From: Schistosoma mansoni
Taxonomy: Eukaryota > Platyhelminthes > Trematoda > Strigeidida > Schistosomatidae
Direction: 5' to 3'
NCBI RefSeq assembly: GCF_000237925.1
Contig: NC_031497.1
Coordinates: 15,178,770 to 15,242,769 of the forward strand
Length of the DNA: 64,000 nucleotides
Part shown: in pieces, positions 1 to 11,824 of the stretch
How positions within the stretch are numbered: the stretch's first letter is position 1
How the letters are laid out: each line of letters starts with the position of its first letter
Made by a program: the position numbers and the translations under genes
The notes under the pieces: generated by a model
Seen by the model: only the letters and a program-made list of their open reading frames with translations
Told to the model about the DNA's origin: nothing
Database searches by the model: none

Positions 1-2270
1 AATTGGGTATTCGCGTCCCACTTTTGCCTCTGGGTTAGTTAATTCGATAGCGGCGCGTTATCCCTGTTTAAATCCTTGCATGACAGTCAAGAAAAACATG
101 TTTTGGAGGACGGTAAGGTCAAATGTACTCTGTATCTACATGAAGTTCCGTGGAACTATCAAAGACAAGTGTGAAGAAACGGATTAAAGTGTCCGTCACG
201 AAAGACATGCTATTTAGTCGACATGTGATAGTGTGGAATGAGTTACGGAGTTGGTGTGTTGTTTTTGAACAACTATCAAGTTTCGAATCTAAAGTTTCAA
301 GTGCTGGATTTTATAGGTGACACTCATCAGGAATAGTTATTTGACTGCACCTCCATAGAGCTGACTGAATTGCTTTGTGTTAATGTCATTTCTTCCTCTG
401 AGCAAGTCGTTGCCCTGGGTCAAGATGAGTGATAGATACAGTCTAGAAAATAGCCCCAAACATGTCGATTTCAGAAAAAGAAGTATTGTACTAGTCGTAT
501 CACCGTTCTTTCGGCTATCATGTCTCATATAGTCTGTTATGGCTTAATAGGTGTTAAATTTAGCCTGGAGTACTGGGTCTTAGGTGTGTAAGAGGAAATA
601 ACATTTGTGTTTAAAAAAGGGGAAATGCTCAAGTGTTATGAAAGATGGTGAAGTCGCTTGGTCTGAATGAATTGATGTGATCACTTTGTAAGACAAGAGC
701 TCTGATTATCCTATCAAGATTGTCATTTTCAAATAAAAAATATCAGGTTCAATGACATTTAGGTGCAAGCTCGTAGTTTTCGAGACTAGACATTATGAAG
801 ACAATATACTCCTGAAAGTATAAACTCAATTTAAGCTTCATTAGTGGAATGCGTTAATAGTATGAAAGAAGTAAAAAAGTTAATAGGTTATTTTCGGAAA
901 CTAAAATGGTCTCTCTTAGAACGAGAAAATCCCGAAAGTTATAAGAAGCATTAGACGACTGGACATGAATTTTCCCCCGTAGTTTGGTGTTTTGACTTGT
1001 TAGGTTATTTGACAAGATGTGACGTCTATGACAATAGCCCGTGAGGCACAGAACACTCTCGGAAGAATTAGATCATCCTCATAATTTTAAATGCACATAT
1101 TTGATAAGCCAAAATAAGTTAGAAACATTTTATCAACCACTGGAAGCAAGCATATAGTCAGTGAGTGATTTGAAGCACTAGCGAGTCAATGAATGATTTA
1201 GGAATTGGCGATATGCCAGAGTTGAATAAAGTCATTACGTTGGGCGCGTTTTAAGTACAGTTTGGTAGTGCCTAGCAAGGAATTCAGAACGCATGATTAT
1301 TCCTGTTTGAGACTTGCATAGATTAGCGTGCATCCTGGTGTTGACGCTCACTTCAGGACATCAGTCATTTACTTTCTTTTTAAATGCGAGTCAGTTATCG
1401 ACTTGGCTACTGAGTCCAGATTAACGCTCACCTGTAAAACGAAGTGTAATATTGAAGCAATCCACACAGGACCACAAACGGAATTAGTCAGTTTCTGCTG
1501 ATGGTATTATTCTTAATTATTTTTCACCAATATGAATCAACTACGACAATAGACTTGTTGGGCGTCAAGTAACTCACTATTCACAAAAAGGCATGAGGCC
1601 TAAAAGACTTTAGGAAAGACGAATATCCTGGAATAATAAATGTGACATACAGAATTAACTGAGCATGAGTTTGGATAATTGTCAGCTATTTGAAATAAAA
1701 CATTACATCCTCAGTACAAAAGTTTAACCTGTCAAACCCGAAAAATAAATTATCCTGGTCATGGATTTTCAATAATTTTGTGCCAAACCTGACTGTGCTT
1801 TTAAAACTATTGCAATGTATCGCTCTCTTGTCAGTATATGATGTGTTGAATTGGCCACAAGTGTCGAAAGATCAGTTATCAGTCTTTGAGGCTTTGAAGG
1901 TATAGTTTGAATCAATAGTTTCAGTTTTGTTTCAAACAAATATACATGTGTAATCGAAAAGAAAGCATACCGTCGCAGTTGACTTTTATTCAAATGACTT
2001 GGCACGAAATTACATTGTGCATACGGAACTTAGTAAATACAATGTAAGTGGAGATATTTCAGGTTGTTAAGTTGTATGATATTAAAGTATTATAGACGAA
2101 AATCAAAATTTCGAAGATGGAATAATGTCACCCATAATGTGTGTAGGGTGTAATTGACAATGGGATATATGAATGCTCTTTTACCTGCTCACGATCGTAG
2201 AGAAATACTTTTAAAGCTTATCCTCTTAAAAATAAATATTGATAATCTCAATAAAGGAAATGGCTTCGAA
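1..2270. other. No recognisable gene
   Basis: AT-rich sequence in which I recognise no exon, RNA gene or transposon. The short open frames here (for example 337-528 and 1769-2005 on -) have no recognisable motif and look like chance frames. Confidence 0.5.
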
Positions 2271-3888
2271 GTGATGAATAAAAAACTAACTTACAGGAAA
2301 TAGTTTTGAAAATTGTGATATATATTCTGTATCCTTGAGAAAAGTCTATTGTGACATTTATATTCGGTGGTTTTTGTAACAACAAAATAAAGATCACATA
2401 TTTTTTCCTATTTGTCACACTTTATATGTAACCAAATTTATATTCACTATTTATTGTTTCTCTGTATCAATGATAAAGAAACGAATATATTTGTTTGGTT
2501 ATATGTACCATATATTGCACTTAAAATGTAAACGCTCTCTCAACACTCTCTCCGCCGTCCATTCTTCTGCTTCATTGGCCACGGCCCTTGATGGAAGATT
2601 ATTTTCATGTACAAAGTTTTCTTTCGATCAGTTGAATTCTCAGACATCTTGTGTCATCCACGTACTTCTGCATGAACGCACTAGTGTAGCCGATTACTTT
2701 CAGTGAGTTATTGATAAATACCAGCTCCTGATTTAAATTATCTGCTGAACAGATAATTTTGTTCTAACAGTGAGACATTTCTTTTACATCGTATAGGTGT
2801 AAATCTATAGAAGTGAGTATATTGGCACACACTTCTACCTAACCTGTCATCACTTTGCCTGCTTAGTGTGACGTCAAGGAAATTCAGCTATTTATCACAC
2901 TCGCCTTCATCAGTGAAAATAACCTCTGGATGTACACTGTTGAACTTTTATAGGAATTTATCCTTACGTTTGTTCTGATCTACGACGATGAATGTGTCGT
3001 CGATGTAGCCCCTGAATAGATCAAGCTTCTTAATAGTCTCACTAAGTGGTCCATTCTCTAGCTTCTTTAGGTAGAAATCAGCTAGAGTCGGATTTAGAGT
3101 TGAACCCATGGTTATCCCGTCTATTTGAATATATCAGGTATTGTTGAAGACAAAATGGACAGTTAGCGTATATATTAAGAGCGGTTCCTTCATACAATCT
3201 CCAGGCAAGCCAATGTTGCTTTTCTGATATTTGCTTGCATATGAACTCAATAGTCTCAACATGTGGTACGTCGGTAAACTAAGATGCTACATCCTTTGAG
3301 AACATATTTTCCATGCTAACATTCATATCTTCCACTTTGAAAGTGAAGTTGAGAACATCTTCTACACTCATTCCAACAACTGATTTGGGTAAACGCTCCA
3401 AGATTCGCACTAGCCATTTTGCAATTTTGTGGTAAGGAGAATTGTACATATCTAGAACTGGGCGGAGAGGAAGACCTGTTTTATGAACTTAGGGAAAACC
3501 GTACAATCGCGGTGTATAAGATCCAGTCAGTTTAATAAAATCATGAATATCTGACGTAATAATTCCTTATTTCATTAGATCCTCAAGAGAATTCGCCAAT
3601 TGTTTTTCTACATTTTTATTGATGTCATAATTACTGGTTGCTTTTCGAAAATTTCAAGGATCACCAAGCATTGCTTCGATTTTTAAAAAGTAATCTTTTT
3701 TTGGTTTTCCAAAGTTTCCACTAGTTTTGTCTTCTCAGATCTATTCTTGGTAATATTTTCAACATAATCCATGAAAACTGACTGAAGCTCTGAAAGCAGT
3801 TTTTCATCGGAATATTGTCTCTGAAGAAGATTCAAGTCACATATTTTCATTTTCAAAGTATCAATTTGATTCGATGCATGTCTCTCAA
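2271..3888 (-). mobile_element. Penelope-like element, RT fragment (broken)
   Basis: Reading the minus strand from 3885 towards 2271. About 3490-3180 encodes a Penelope-type RT segment (TGLPLRPVLDMYNSPYHKIA, then KWLVRILERLPKSVVG). About 3125-2950 encodes the catalytic part (DGITMGSTLNPTLADF, then GYIDDTFIVVDQNK), whose YIDD carries the metal-binding aspartates. The reading frame has several stops and shifts, so the copy is dead. 3885-3690 encodes a charged N-terminal segment (SELQSVFMDYVENITK) that plausibly belongs to the same ORF. The 3' part (2271-2599) is nearly identical, in inverse orientation, to 27954-28278. The upstream end runs into the assembly gap. Clade assignment rests on the RT motifs. 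No GIY-YIG domain is recognisable in this copy. Confidence 0.8.
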
Positions 3889-4088
3889 NNNNNNNNNNNN
3901 NNNNNNNNNNNNNNNNNNNNNNNNNNNNNNNNNNNNNNNNNNNNNNNNNNNNNNNNNNNNNNNNNNNNNNNNNNNNNNNNNNNNNNNNNNNNNNNNNNNN
4001 NNNNNNNNNNNNNNNNNNNNNNNNNNNNNNNNNNNNNNNNNNNNNNNNNNNNNNNNNNNNNNNNNNNNNNNNNNNNNNNNNNNNNNNN
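3889..4088. other. Assembly gap of 200 N
   Basis: Exactly 200 unresolved bases, a length usually used as a placeholder. It separates a Penelope fragment from a gag-like ORF on the same strand. Open frames crossing it are artefacts. Confidence 0.99.
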
Positions 4089-5027
4089 TTCATTAGGAAT
4101 ATCATTAGAGATAATTTGATTGTGAGGACCACTGACACTTGACATGATATCAGAATTCGATTTCTCTGAAATATTTTCCTCAGATTGAATAAGAGTTTCA
4201 TTAGAGAATAATGGATCATCAGGGAATTCTGCATCTACCAAAACTGAATCTGGCTTTTGATCATGATTTGACTCATTCAACATTTTGTTCTCAGAGTTGT
4301 AAGAAATTCCATCAGAAGTATGTGAATTATCACGACAAACCATATTTGGTACAATAACATGAGAAATCCGATAAGTTTGTTGACTAAAAATTTTTGTCTC
4401 ACAATGATTCTGGGTTTCATTCAACTCTGGACTGTTATATGACGTTATACTACTTCTAGATAAAGATAACTGATCATTGGAAGCATCCATCTTAGCATTA
4501 CTTTCGGCGAAATGAACCATGGTATTACAAACTGACTGAATGTGTCCAGTTATACCACATTTAAAGCATTTAGAATTACGAAATATACATGAATTACATG
4601 GGTGAAACTTGCCGCAGAACAAGCATTTACTAAACTCGTGCTCATCATCATGGACTGTTTCACAGCTCAATGAAGTATTATCTGAATAACTTTGATTACG
4701 CATCGAACTGCGACGACTTATTAAAGTGGAATTCCTGAAGTTCTGGAGAGTCATTTTATCGGATTTTTCTCTCTTACCGCATCCGGAATTTGTATACTTT
4801 ATATGATCCAACAGTAGTTGCTTGAGAGTTGCATAGGGGAGTGAAATCGGTTTGTCTGGAAGTGCCAAAATCTTTATAAGGCTGTATGCTTCTTTCCCGA
4901 TGAATGTAAGGAAATGGGCCACAATATTAAAATCCTCATCGTCTTCCTTGGTCATAGCCCAGATTTCGAACCTCTCCATGTACTCCTCAAAAGCATTAAA
5001 ACCTGAATTTATATCCAACCGTTCCAT
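4089..5027 (-). pseudogene. Gag-like zinc-knuckle protein of a short-LTR element, truncated by gap
   Basis: Starts at the ATG 5027-5025 and is open to the gap, about 313 codons. The N-terminal half looks like a Ty3/gypsy-type Gag (AFEEYMERFEIWAMTKE, then FLTFIGKEAYSLIK). The middle has two adjacent Cys/His clusters, CLFCGKFHPCNSC and CFKCGITGHIQSVC; the second is a canonical CX2CX4HX4C knuckle that would bind nucleic acid. The C-terminal part is acidic and Ser/Asn-rich with no catalytic motif. It is clearly the same family as the ORF at 43132-44262. A PBS-like stretch (plus-strand 5032-5050) lies just upstream of the start, next to the LTR at 5051-5216. The C-terminus and anything downstream are lost in the gap. 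Confidence 0.75.
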
Positions 5028-5050
5028 TACAGGCTCAATCGCGACGCCAA

Positions 5051-5216
5051 TATGATAATTAGAAGTATTTGAATTGTAGTATAAACTAGTAATCCCCGGA
5101 ATAACGCAATGTAATCAAGAAGTATTAGATGAGCCCGAACGAATGTATTGTATTTGGAATTCAAAATTACAACAGTCATCAATACGAAGAAGTCATTGAT
5201 TTATTTAAACATCACA
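5051..5216 (-). repeat. Short LTR (about 166 bp) of the gag-like element
   Basis: This stretch is homologous along its length to the two 165-bp repeats at 42640-42804 and 44735-44899, which bracket the second copy of the same gag-like ORF. Here it lies immediately upstream of the gag-like start codon, which is the position of a 5' LTR. It is more diverged than the other two copies. Confidence 0.7.
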
Positions 5217-6300
5217 ATGCCTTAAATGCGACAGGGTCCTCGCGTGATTTTAGAATATCAAAGATAACCATTGTGAAAATTAAAACAACACATATAAGCG
5301 AACAGTTGTTTTGAATAAGATTATGCTCGGCGGAATATTCTATTTCATTGTGATTATTGACTCATCTTGGCCGATGTCAGTTCTTGGTGAATAACATAAA
5401 ACTCGTTCCTAACTCTAACTATCGGTTTTAAGTAATAATCATTATTCTTAAAACTACTTTGCATCCCCCATTTAGCCCGAGTAAGTGGATGGACGTTCTC
5501 GAAGCCACAAGGTCATACGTTAATTATAGTCCACGAGAATCATCTTCTCTCTCTTTGGCTAGGAAACTGATCAGGTAATAGAGTAGTTTTTGTTTCTTTG
5601 CCCAAGCTCGTTGGTCTTCAATCGAACTCACTCATTTCTAGCTTCAAAATCAAACATGTAAGTCAGTCCTATCAAGGCCATATCCTGAATTGAGACACGT
5701 TCCGTCCAGTGTATAAATGGGTAAACATCAAGAAAGTAGCAAATCAAATTTATATCTTCCAGTGGATGTGATGACGATAGAGAAATAAATCATTCATATG
5801 GACATGGAGACCTATCCTCATTTTGATAAGAATGATTTCTGCGAAATGAACCTGGTATAAAAGCCACAGATATTCAGGGATTGACAGAACCTATTTTCGT
5901 GATAACTTGATAATTGAAGGGTACCTATCCAGGTAAATTAAAGGCAATGAATGAATGACAGCGAAGGTATCAATATTCTGAGAATCGTTTGACTTAATCT
6001 GCCTGATAGTTTAGAGGGATGCGAAACACAACACTCACATTCGTAATCTCGCGCAGATTTGTGATCGAGCACGTTCGACTCTTGTATGTCCAGCAAAAAC
6101 TAAAGAGGTCAGCGTCCCTGTCATTGACTTACTTTACTGACTGTGTTTAGGGCAAATTGAACCCCACAAAATTTCTGACATTCGTGCTTATTTGTTCATA
6201 TGTAACTTTCCAAAATAAGTCATGTGCGCTCTAATTTTTTTATTTCATTACGTCTGATACATATAAGGAAAATGTCTGCTTTTGAAAATTCCGAATCAAA
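5217..6300. other. No recognisable gene
   Basis: AT-rich flank with no motif I can name. Transposon debris is likely but I cannot support it. Confidence 0.4.
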
Positions 6301-7490
6301 AAAGCTAAAGATAATACTCACTTGCTCTGCAAGTCATTGAGGAACTCTCATTCTGAGTCACTCAATGCACTAACACACTCTGATAGTAAGGCAAAACGCT
6401 ACCCTAGTGTGACTGCGAAGAATTTAATCTCATCAAATATTATTTTGAGCAAATTGCCAGAGTCGAACGACCCAGATCCCAAAATTAGACACGCCCATGA
6501 TTTAGAGAGTCGCGGACAATATATCCGTAGCATATTCCCAGATAACTCTTGTTAGGATATTCACAAGAATATCCCAAAAATTATCTCGAATGTAAAATGG
6601 TATGTTTTCAGACTCTTCACATAATTCGCATGTTATTTCCTATTGGCCATTATTTACAGTGTCCTAACTATGACTTTCATGTGTCGTTTCCCTATTGGTC
6701 AATTTTGAGTCGTCCTAATTATAACCTTCACGTGTCCTTCCTTTCCATTGGTTACTGTTAATAGTCATCGTAACTGTATAAATATGCCTTGTCTGTAAAC
6801 CATTTTTGTTCTGCTGCTGACCCCATAAACAATTCTCATTTAACGGCTGTGTTCTGATTTATTGGAGTTGGGGAACAGTATTGGGGTCGAACTAGGATAT
6901 CTGAATTTGGTCAATCGGTAGAATTTCGCGTAGTCCTATCGCAATACGCTATATTCGCGTTATAACAACTCTAAAGTTGTTCAGGTCAAAAAATGGGTTA
7001 CAATAGGTAAAAGGGCCGATGACAGTGTTCTACCCCAACAAGGTATACTCCTTAAGGTAATCCTAGGGTCGGAGAAACAACGTGATCTTCTATTAAGTAG
7101 AGCTCGTATTCACGACAACTCTGACATTCGAGTTAGACTGGATATGTCTCTTGAAGATAGAATAAAAAGGAAGGCGCACTAGCTGAACTAGAAACCCGTC
7201 GACAAAATGGTGAGGATAATCTCCAATTAGTGGGTTTTCTAATAGTCAGGCCTTGGAAGCGAATGCTACCAAGGCCTGTGTGGATAGATCTTTTTCCCCA
7301 GGAGTTTTATATGCCAACGCTCGTAGTAAAAGACAAATTCTGTGAACTAGGAGCATTAGTGTACAAATTAAGGCCACTCATTGTAGCTGTGATGGAAACA
7401 TGGTTAGTCCATGACTTCGATATAACCCCAGAATTATCCGGATACCTTTGTTTAAGGAGTGATAGACATAGATGCAGGAACAATGTGGTC
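6301..7490 (+). mobile_element. CR1-like non-LTR retrotransposon fragment, split by an LTR
   Basis: 6322-6549 encodes the end of an ORF1-like segment (NIILSKLPESNDPDPKIRHA). The reading frame resumes after the solo LTR at 6968 with SVLPQQGILLKVILGSEKQR, then VRLDMSLEDRIKRK. Around 7325-7480 an endonuclease-like start follows (KFCELGALVYKLRPLIVAVM, ETWLVHDFDITPELSGYL), which resembles the N-terminal APE-type endonuclease of schistosome CR1-like elements. A stop and frameshifts between these blocks mark it as dead. It ends at a fragment of Boudicca-type LTR. Confidence 0.65.
6550..6967 (+). mobile_element. Solo LTR, 418 bp, with 5-bp target duplication
   Basis: Starts TGTTAGGATA and ends TTATAACA, and is flanked by the direct repeat ACTCT (6545-6549 and 6968-6972). 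Inside are a TATA box (TATAAATA, 6777-6784), three upstream ATTGG (inverted CCAAT) motifs near 6640, 6700 and 6748 within an imperfect repeat of about 55 bp, and a CACGTG near 6729. These fit an LTR promoter in + orientation. There is no coding sequence, so it is a solo LTR left by LTR-LTR recombination. A 5-bp duplication suits a BEL/Pao or gypsy element; I cannot assign the family. Confidence 0.8.
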
Positions 7491-7549
7491 AGCATCCCAT
7501 GTCGAACATTTAATGAGTTATTGATTTTGGGGAATTATTTACAGCTACA
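7491..7549 (-). repeat. Terminal fragment of a Boudicca-type LTR
   Basis: The reverse complement matches the first 59 bp of the LTR at 32350-32675 (starting TGTAGCTGTAAATAATTCCC) with only a few differences. It ends exactly at the TGTAGC terminus, so this is a truncated LTR end joined to the CR1-like fragment. Confidence 0.8.
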
Positions 7550-7894
7550 AGATGTATGTAAAATTTGGACTGATTTTTGATGGCAAAATCATAAAACAGT
7601 TTAAAGTCATTGTGCTGTACATGAAGTTAGATTAAATAAATGCTTAGTTAACCTGGAAATATCGATCGCCTTCGGACTGAAGTTGAAAAAAAGGAAGAAG
7701 TTAGTCTATCTATATCAGTAAAATTCTAACAAATAATTGAATTACTTATGTCTTGAAAGTTTTGAAAATAACATGTACGGTGAGATAAAATATTTGCACT
7801 TATTCTCAATTAGGTTCACACCTTTGACGAAGTACAATATTTTCAGCGCGAAAAGCAGTTGATTTGCTACACTGACCATTTGTTATCTATTAGG
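7550..7894 (+). other. RBM8A upstream region
   Basis: 345 bp between the LTR fragment and the RBM8A start codon. It ends in an acceptor-like stretch (TTGTTATCTATTAG, AG at 7892-7893) one base before the ATG. A 5'UTR intron or a trans-splice acceptor is therefore possible. No TATA box is evident. Confidence 0.35.
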
Positions 7895-9960
7895 ATGGCT
7901 GATGTATTGGATTTACATGGAGAGAATGACTTTGAAGAAGATGCAGATGGCGATCGTAAGCGGACTTTTTTCATGTCTTTGAAAGTCTAATATTCGTCAT
8001 AAATGACTGATTTAAAGGATCATAGAAACTCCAACCTAACGTACAAGTAGACTTTAGACTTCACTATTAATTACATCACAGAAAAAGTTTTTGTTGTACA
8101 TAACATCTGATTTGAATATCCACAAATAATCCTTCTTCAATTATCATTTGGCATAGTTATTGTATCTCCATTTATATTTATGTGAATTAGTCAGGCACGT
8201 CGACAACTTCACTTATCTTGGAAGTCTAATCAGCCCTAATGGGTTGGTGTCTGACGAAATCTCTGTACGGATTCAGACAACTCGTTTGGCTTCTGACAAC
8301 TTACGTCACCTATGGTGAAGGCGAGATATCCGTCTATCATTTAAGGGACGAGAATACTGCGCAGCAGTTCGCTCTGTTTTACTTAACGGCTGCGAAACGT
8401 GACCATTAAGAGTAGAAGATACTCGTAAGTTGCTAACATTTGACCACAGATGTCTTAGAAATATTGCTCACATCTGCTGGGATCACCGGGTGTGGTTAGA
8501 CGCAGGGTATTAGGGAGGTTGTAGATCTTCACCGACTGAGATGGTTGGGCCACGTTTTACGTATATCTGAACACCGATTACCACGACGCACAATGCTGAC
8601 TAGTGTTGGGGATAGTTGGAAGAGAGTTAGGGGCGGCCAAACCAAAACGTTGCACCAGTCCTTGAAGTCACTAACTTCTAGTTTGAGCCATGTTGGTAGA
8701 TGCAGACTACTCAATTGAGGTTCGCACGACTATTGTAACCGATGATTGGAGACTGTGTGACATGGCCCAGAGTCGATCACAATGGCGTAGGTATATACAC
8801 TCTCTGTCTTCCCTTAAACTATGAGATTAAAATTGCTTCGTACCTTTCTCTCTACGAACTAATTCTTTATTCCTATATTGTATCCTTATACACAATCTTT
8901 CTTTTATATGACTGCCATTGAAGTAACTACTTCTATGAATTTGATGTTCATCTTGTTGTGCAAATGAGGTGTGGTAACCTGGACCGATGCATATATGTGC
9001 TTGGTCCTACGTTGTAGCTGACTGATTGGATGTAAGCACCATGCGGGGATACAAACGCCTTCATAAATATCATGCTTTTTTTTCGATTGTGACAGTTGAA
9101 CAATTCTAGTCGCAACAGGTCTGTCGAGACTTTCAATATGTTCGATTCTTTAGCTTTTATATAACCTAAAATAGTAATTTCAGAGGACAATAGTATCAGA
9201 AAAATACCGTGCCTCGCGCTCTATTATACAGTTTGTGGCATTGAAAAACTAGTGTTCACTTCGAAACAATGCCAGATAAACATTTGCTTATTTCTCGTTA
9301 TGATATTCTTGTTGCGTATGTAGCATATGCAATCAACAAGTTTTAAGTGCATAAATTCATCTGAGTGAATGTGTTTATTTTAGATGGTTTAATGAAATTG
9401 AAGGAAAGTGCAAAAAAAAGAAAAGGCAGAGGATTCGGAGCTGGTATGATTTTTAATGTTTCTAAGTCCTGTAGACTCAGTCGGAACGACAAAAGAAGGG
9501 TATGAATCTCTAGTAGTAGATGACGGTTCGTCAAAATCAGGACCTCAAAGATGTAAGTTGTTACAATACATATATATATTCCTTACCAGCCGTAGAAGGT
9601 TGGATCTTGTTTGTAAGGAATGTACAGGAAGAAGCTACGGAAGAAGACATTCGAGATAAATTCTGTGAATACGGCGATATCAAAAATATACACCTTAACC
9701 TTGATCGGCGAACTGGTTATTTAAAAGTACGTTCAGTCACCTTATTTACGATTAAATTGCAGGGATATGCATTAGTAGAATATGAAAATTTCAAGGAAGC
9801 ATTTACTGCTATGGAACATCTAAATGGTTCTGAGCTAAATGGTCAAAGAATTCTTGTAGATTGGGCGTTTACGAAAGGTCCAAATCCAATCAAGATGTCA
9901 ACCAAACACAGAACACGTGAACGTAGTAGAAGTCGGTCAGTTGACCGTGCTCGACGATAA
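7895..9960 (+). CDS. RNA-binding protein 8A (Y14), exon junction complex core
   Basis: Five exons: 7895-7955, 9384-9443, 9475-9552, 9590-9726, 9763-9960. All have GT-AG borders and compatible phases, giving 177 aa (the human protein has 174). The N-terminus [20 protein letters not shown] and the [15 protein letters not shown] segment match the Y14 signature. The single RRM runs from about residue 68 ([20 protein letters not shown]2) through [18 protein letters not shown] and [10 protein letters not shown] (RNP1) to VDWAF. The C-terminus is the usual Arg/Ser tail ([14 protein letters not shown]). Y14 pairs with MAGOH, binds eIF4A3 on spliced mRNA, and acts in nuclear mRNA marking and nonsense-mediated decay. 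Introns 2-4 are only 31, 37 and 36 bp. Intron 1 is 1,428 bp and contains a LINE fragment. A candidate poly(A) signal AATAAA lies at 10717-10722. All key motifs are intact. Confidence 0.95.
8196..9025 (+). mobile_element. RTE-like LINE 3' fragment in RBM8A intron 1
   Basis: Encodes the decayed RT C-terminal block of the family seen complete at 24395-24739 ([20 protein letters not shown] equivalent near 8198-8260, then LRHLW). Its 3' tail follows. It is 5'-truncated and carries internal deletions. From 8303 to 9025 it forms one arm of a long inverted repeat with 11825-12547. Confidence 0.85.
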
Positions 9961-11014
9961 TTGTACTCATCCTCTAGATGAAATATGTTTTTTTTACATA
10001 TCTTAATATCTTTTTATCAAACAAGAAATCAGCGTCGGCTTGGTCTCTCTCTTGTTGCGTCTTTAGTTTTTTAGGCTTCACCTGTTCGAGTCAAGATTAC
10101 TTAAAATCATGGAAACGTTTGCATTCCTTACCTGTTTCATTATAATTAACCGACCGACCGTATTGTGTTTCACTTTGAAGTCAATTGTATGCAGTAAGCA
10201 TGTATTTTGTTGGAAAGCATCAGGTACTTGGTTAAGACCATAGTCTAAATGCGAAAGCTAATGATACTACCAGGCTACCGAAACTGAAGTAGGTGGAGCG
10301 GGTTTGGACCTAGAACATGATATTGATGACAAGTACACAAATCGTCATTATTCAGAATAGGTTTAAACGAAAACTTGATATCTTTCAGGCAATGCAATTC
10401 TATAAATTTGCGGTCTCATGAATGTTTGGTGAATGATCGCATCATATTTGGGTAGATTGACACATACGTCTCTGCCGTGAATAAGTTCTCATCCCACACA
10501 ATATGACAGATACATTAGTACCCGGCTGTCCAAATAAACTTGACGAAATGTAATTGACTCATTCTCTAATATGTCTAAATATTTTTATGATACCTAGTGA
10601 AATGAACGCGTTAATTACATCCTCATACAGAAGCACTGTTTAACAACGGTGACAAAATCTCGTGTTTCTGAACTAGGTCACAGCCTTGAAAATCTGTTAT
10701 TTAGTATATTATGATAAATAAAATTGTAGGACCAAGTAAGAATTCTGTGGTTAATGTATAAAATCCAAACACTTCAAGTGCATACACTAATTGGATTCCC
10801 CATACCATTATCTTAAGGGTAAGATTTTACTATCGAAAATTATTTACGAGGTAGTTTTTCGTAGTTTATATAAAACTAGAAAATTACAAGTATAGATCTC
10901 GAAAACAAGCTTATAAATTAAAACTAGTTTATTAATAAAAAAGAAATATGGCAACAGTTAGTGGGTCAAATGTACGCTTAAAATTAGAACAATACAATAA
11001 ATTTACTATTTTAC

Positions 11015-11085
<71 letters not shown>

Positions 11086-11824
11086 AAGTTTGCCAATTAT
11101 CCATTCATAACTTGGTGACTAAGTACGTAAATTGATACTGAGTTTTAGCTTATCCTATTTGTATTAAAAACCAATACCTATTAATCCCATCACTGAAAAG
11201 CTGTTGCAAGTTGGAAATAAGCAAGAGAAAATATAAGATACATAGTCCTGCGCTACGTTTTGTATGCCATCTCGTTATCCTAAGAACCTCAGTCCAAGCA
11301 TTCCTTCAGATGCTTTGGTTTATCAACCTTAACATCTATCCATTTTTAATTTCGTTAGTATTGTGGTAGACGGTGATACACAAAACATGATACATCCTTG
11401 AGATTTAATAATTATTACTTACCCAAAACTTGTTACTTCTACATCCCAACCAGTGATTCCATAACACCTTTAATCAATAAACTCATTTATTTCAAAAAAA
11501 TTAATGCCATTAAGTATTGTAATTTCATTTTAGACCGTGCTAGATTCAATGTTACTTGTTGATCTTCTGTGGTCTACATAAGTGTGGGAGCGAACATAAG
11601 TCGTCATATCAAGGATGGGTACACTATATGAGTGCTTACCTACTAACTTCCAGTGATTCGTTACAATCAACAGTTAATAATGAACGTTCTGCTTAACATA
11701 GACACTTATGAATTTAATAAAAAATTCAATGATCAACTAAAGATATTGTGTTATTGTTGCCATATTGAGTTAAGACTACGCTGCACAGTTTGTGTTTAAA
11801 ACATAAAAGACCACTAAAGTTGTG
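9961..11824. other. RBM8A 3' flank, no further gene
   Basis: AT-rich. Holds a candidate RBM8A poly(A) signal (AATAAA at 10717-10722) and a TA microsatellite. Nothing else recognised. Confidence 0.5.
11016..11083. repeat. (TA)n microsatellite, about 68 bp
   Basis: An uninterrupted TA dinucleotide run. Confidence 0.97.

Noticed and set aside
3683-4234. Open frames running through the N block on both strands
   Set aside because: Unresolved bases are translated as X and create false continuity.
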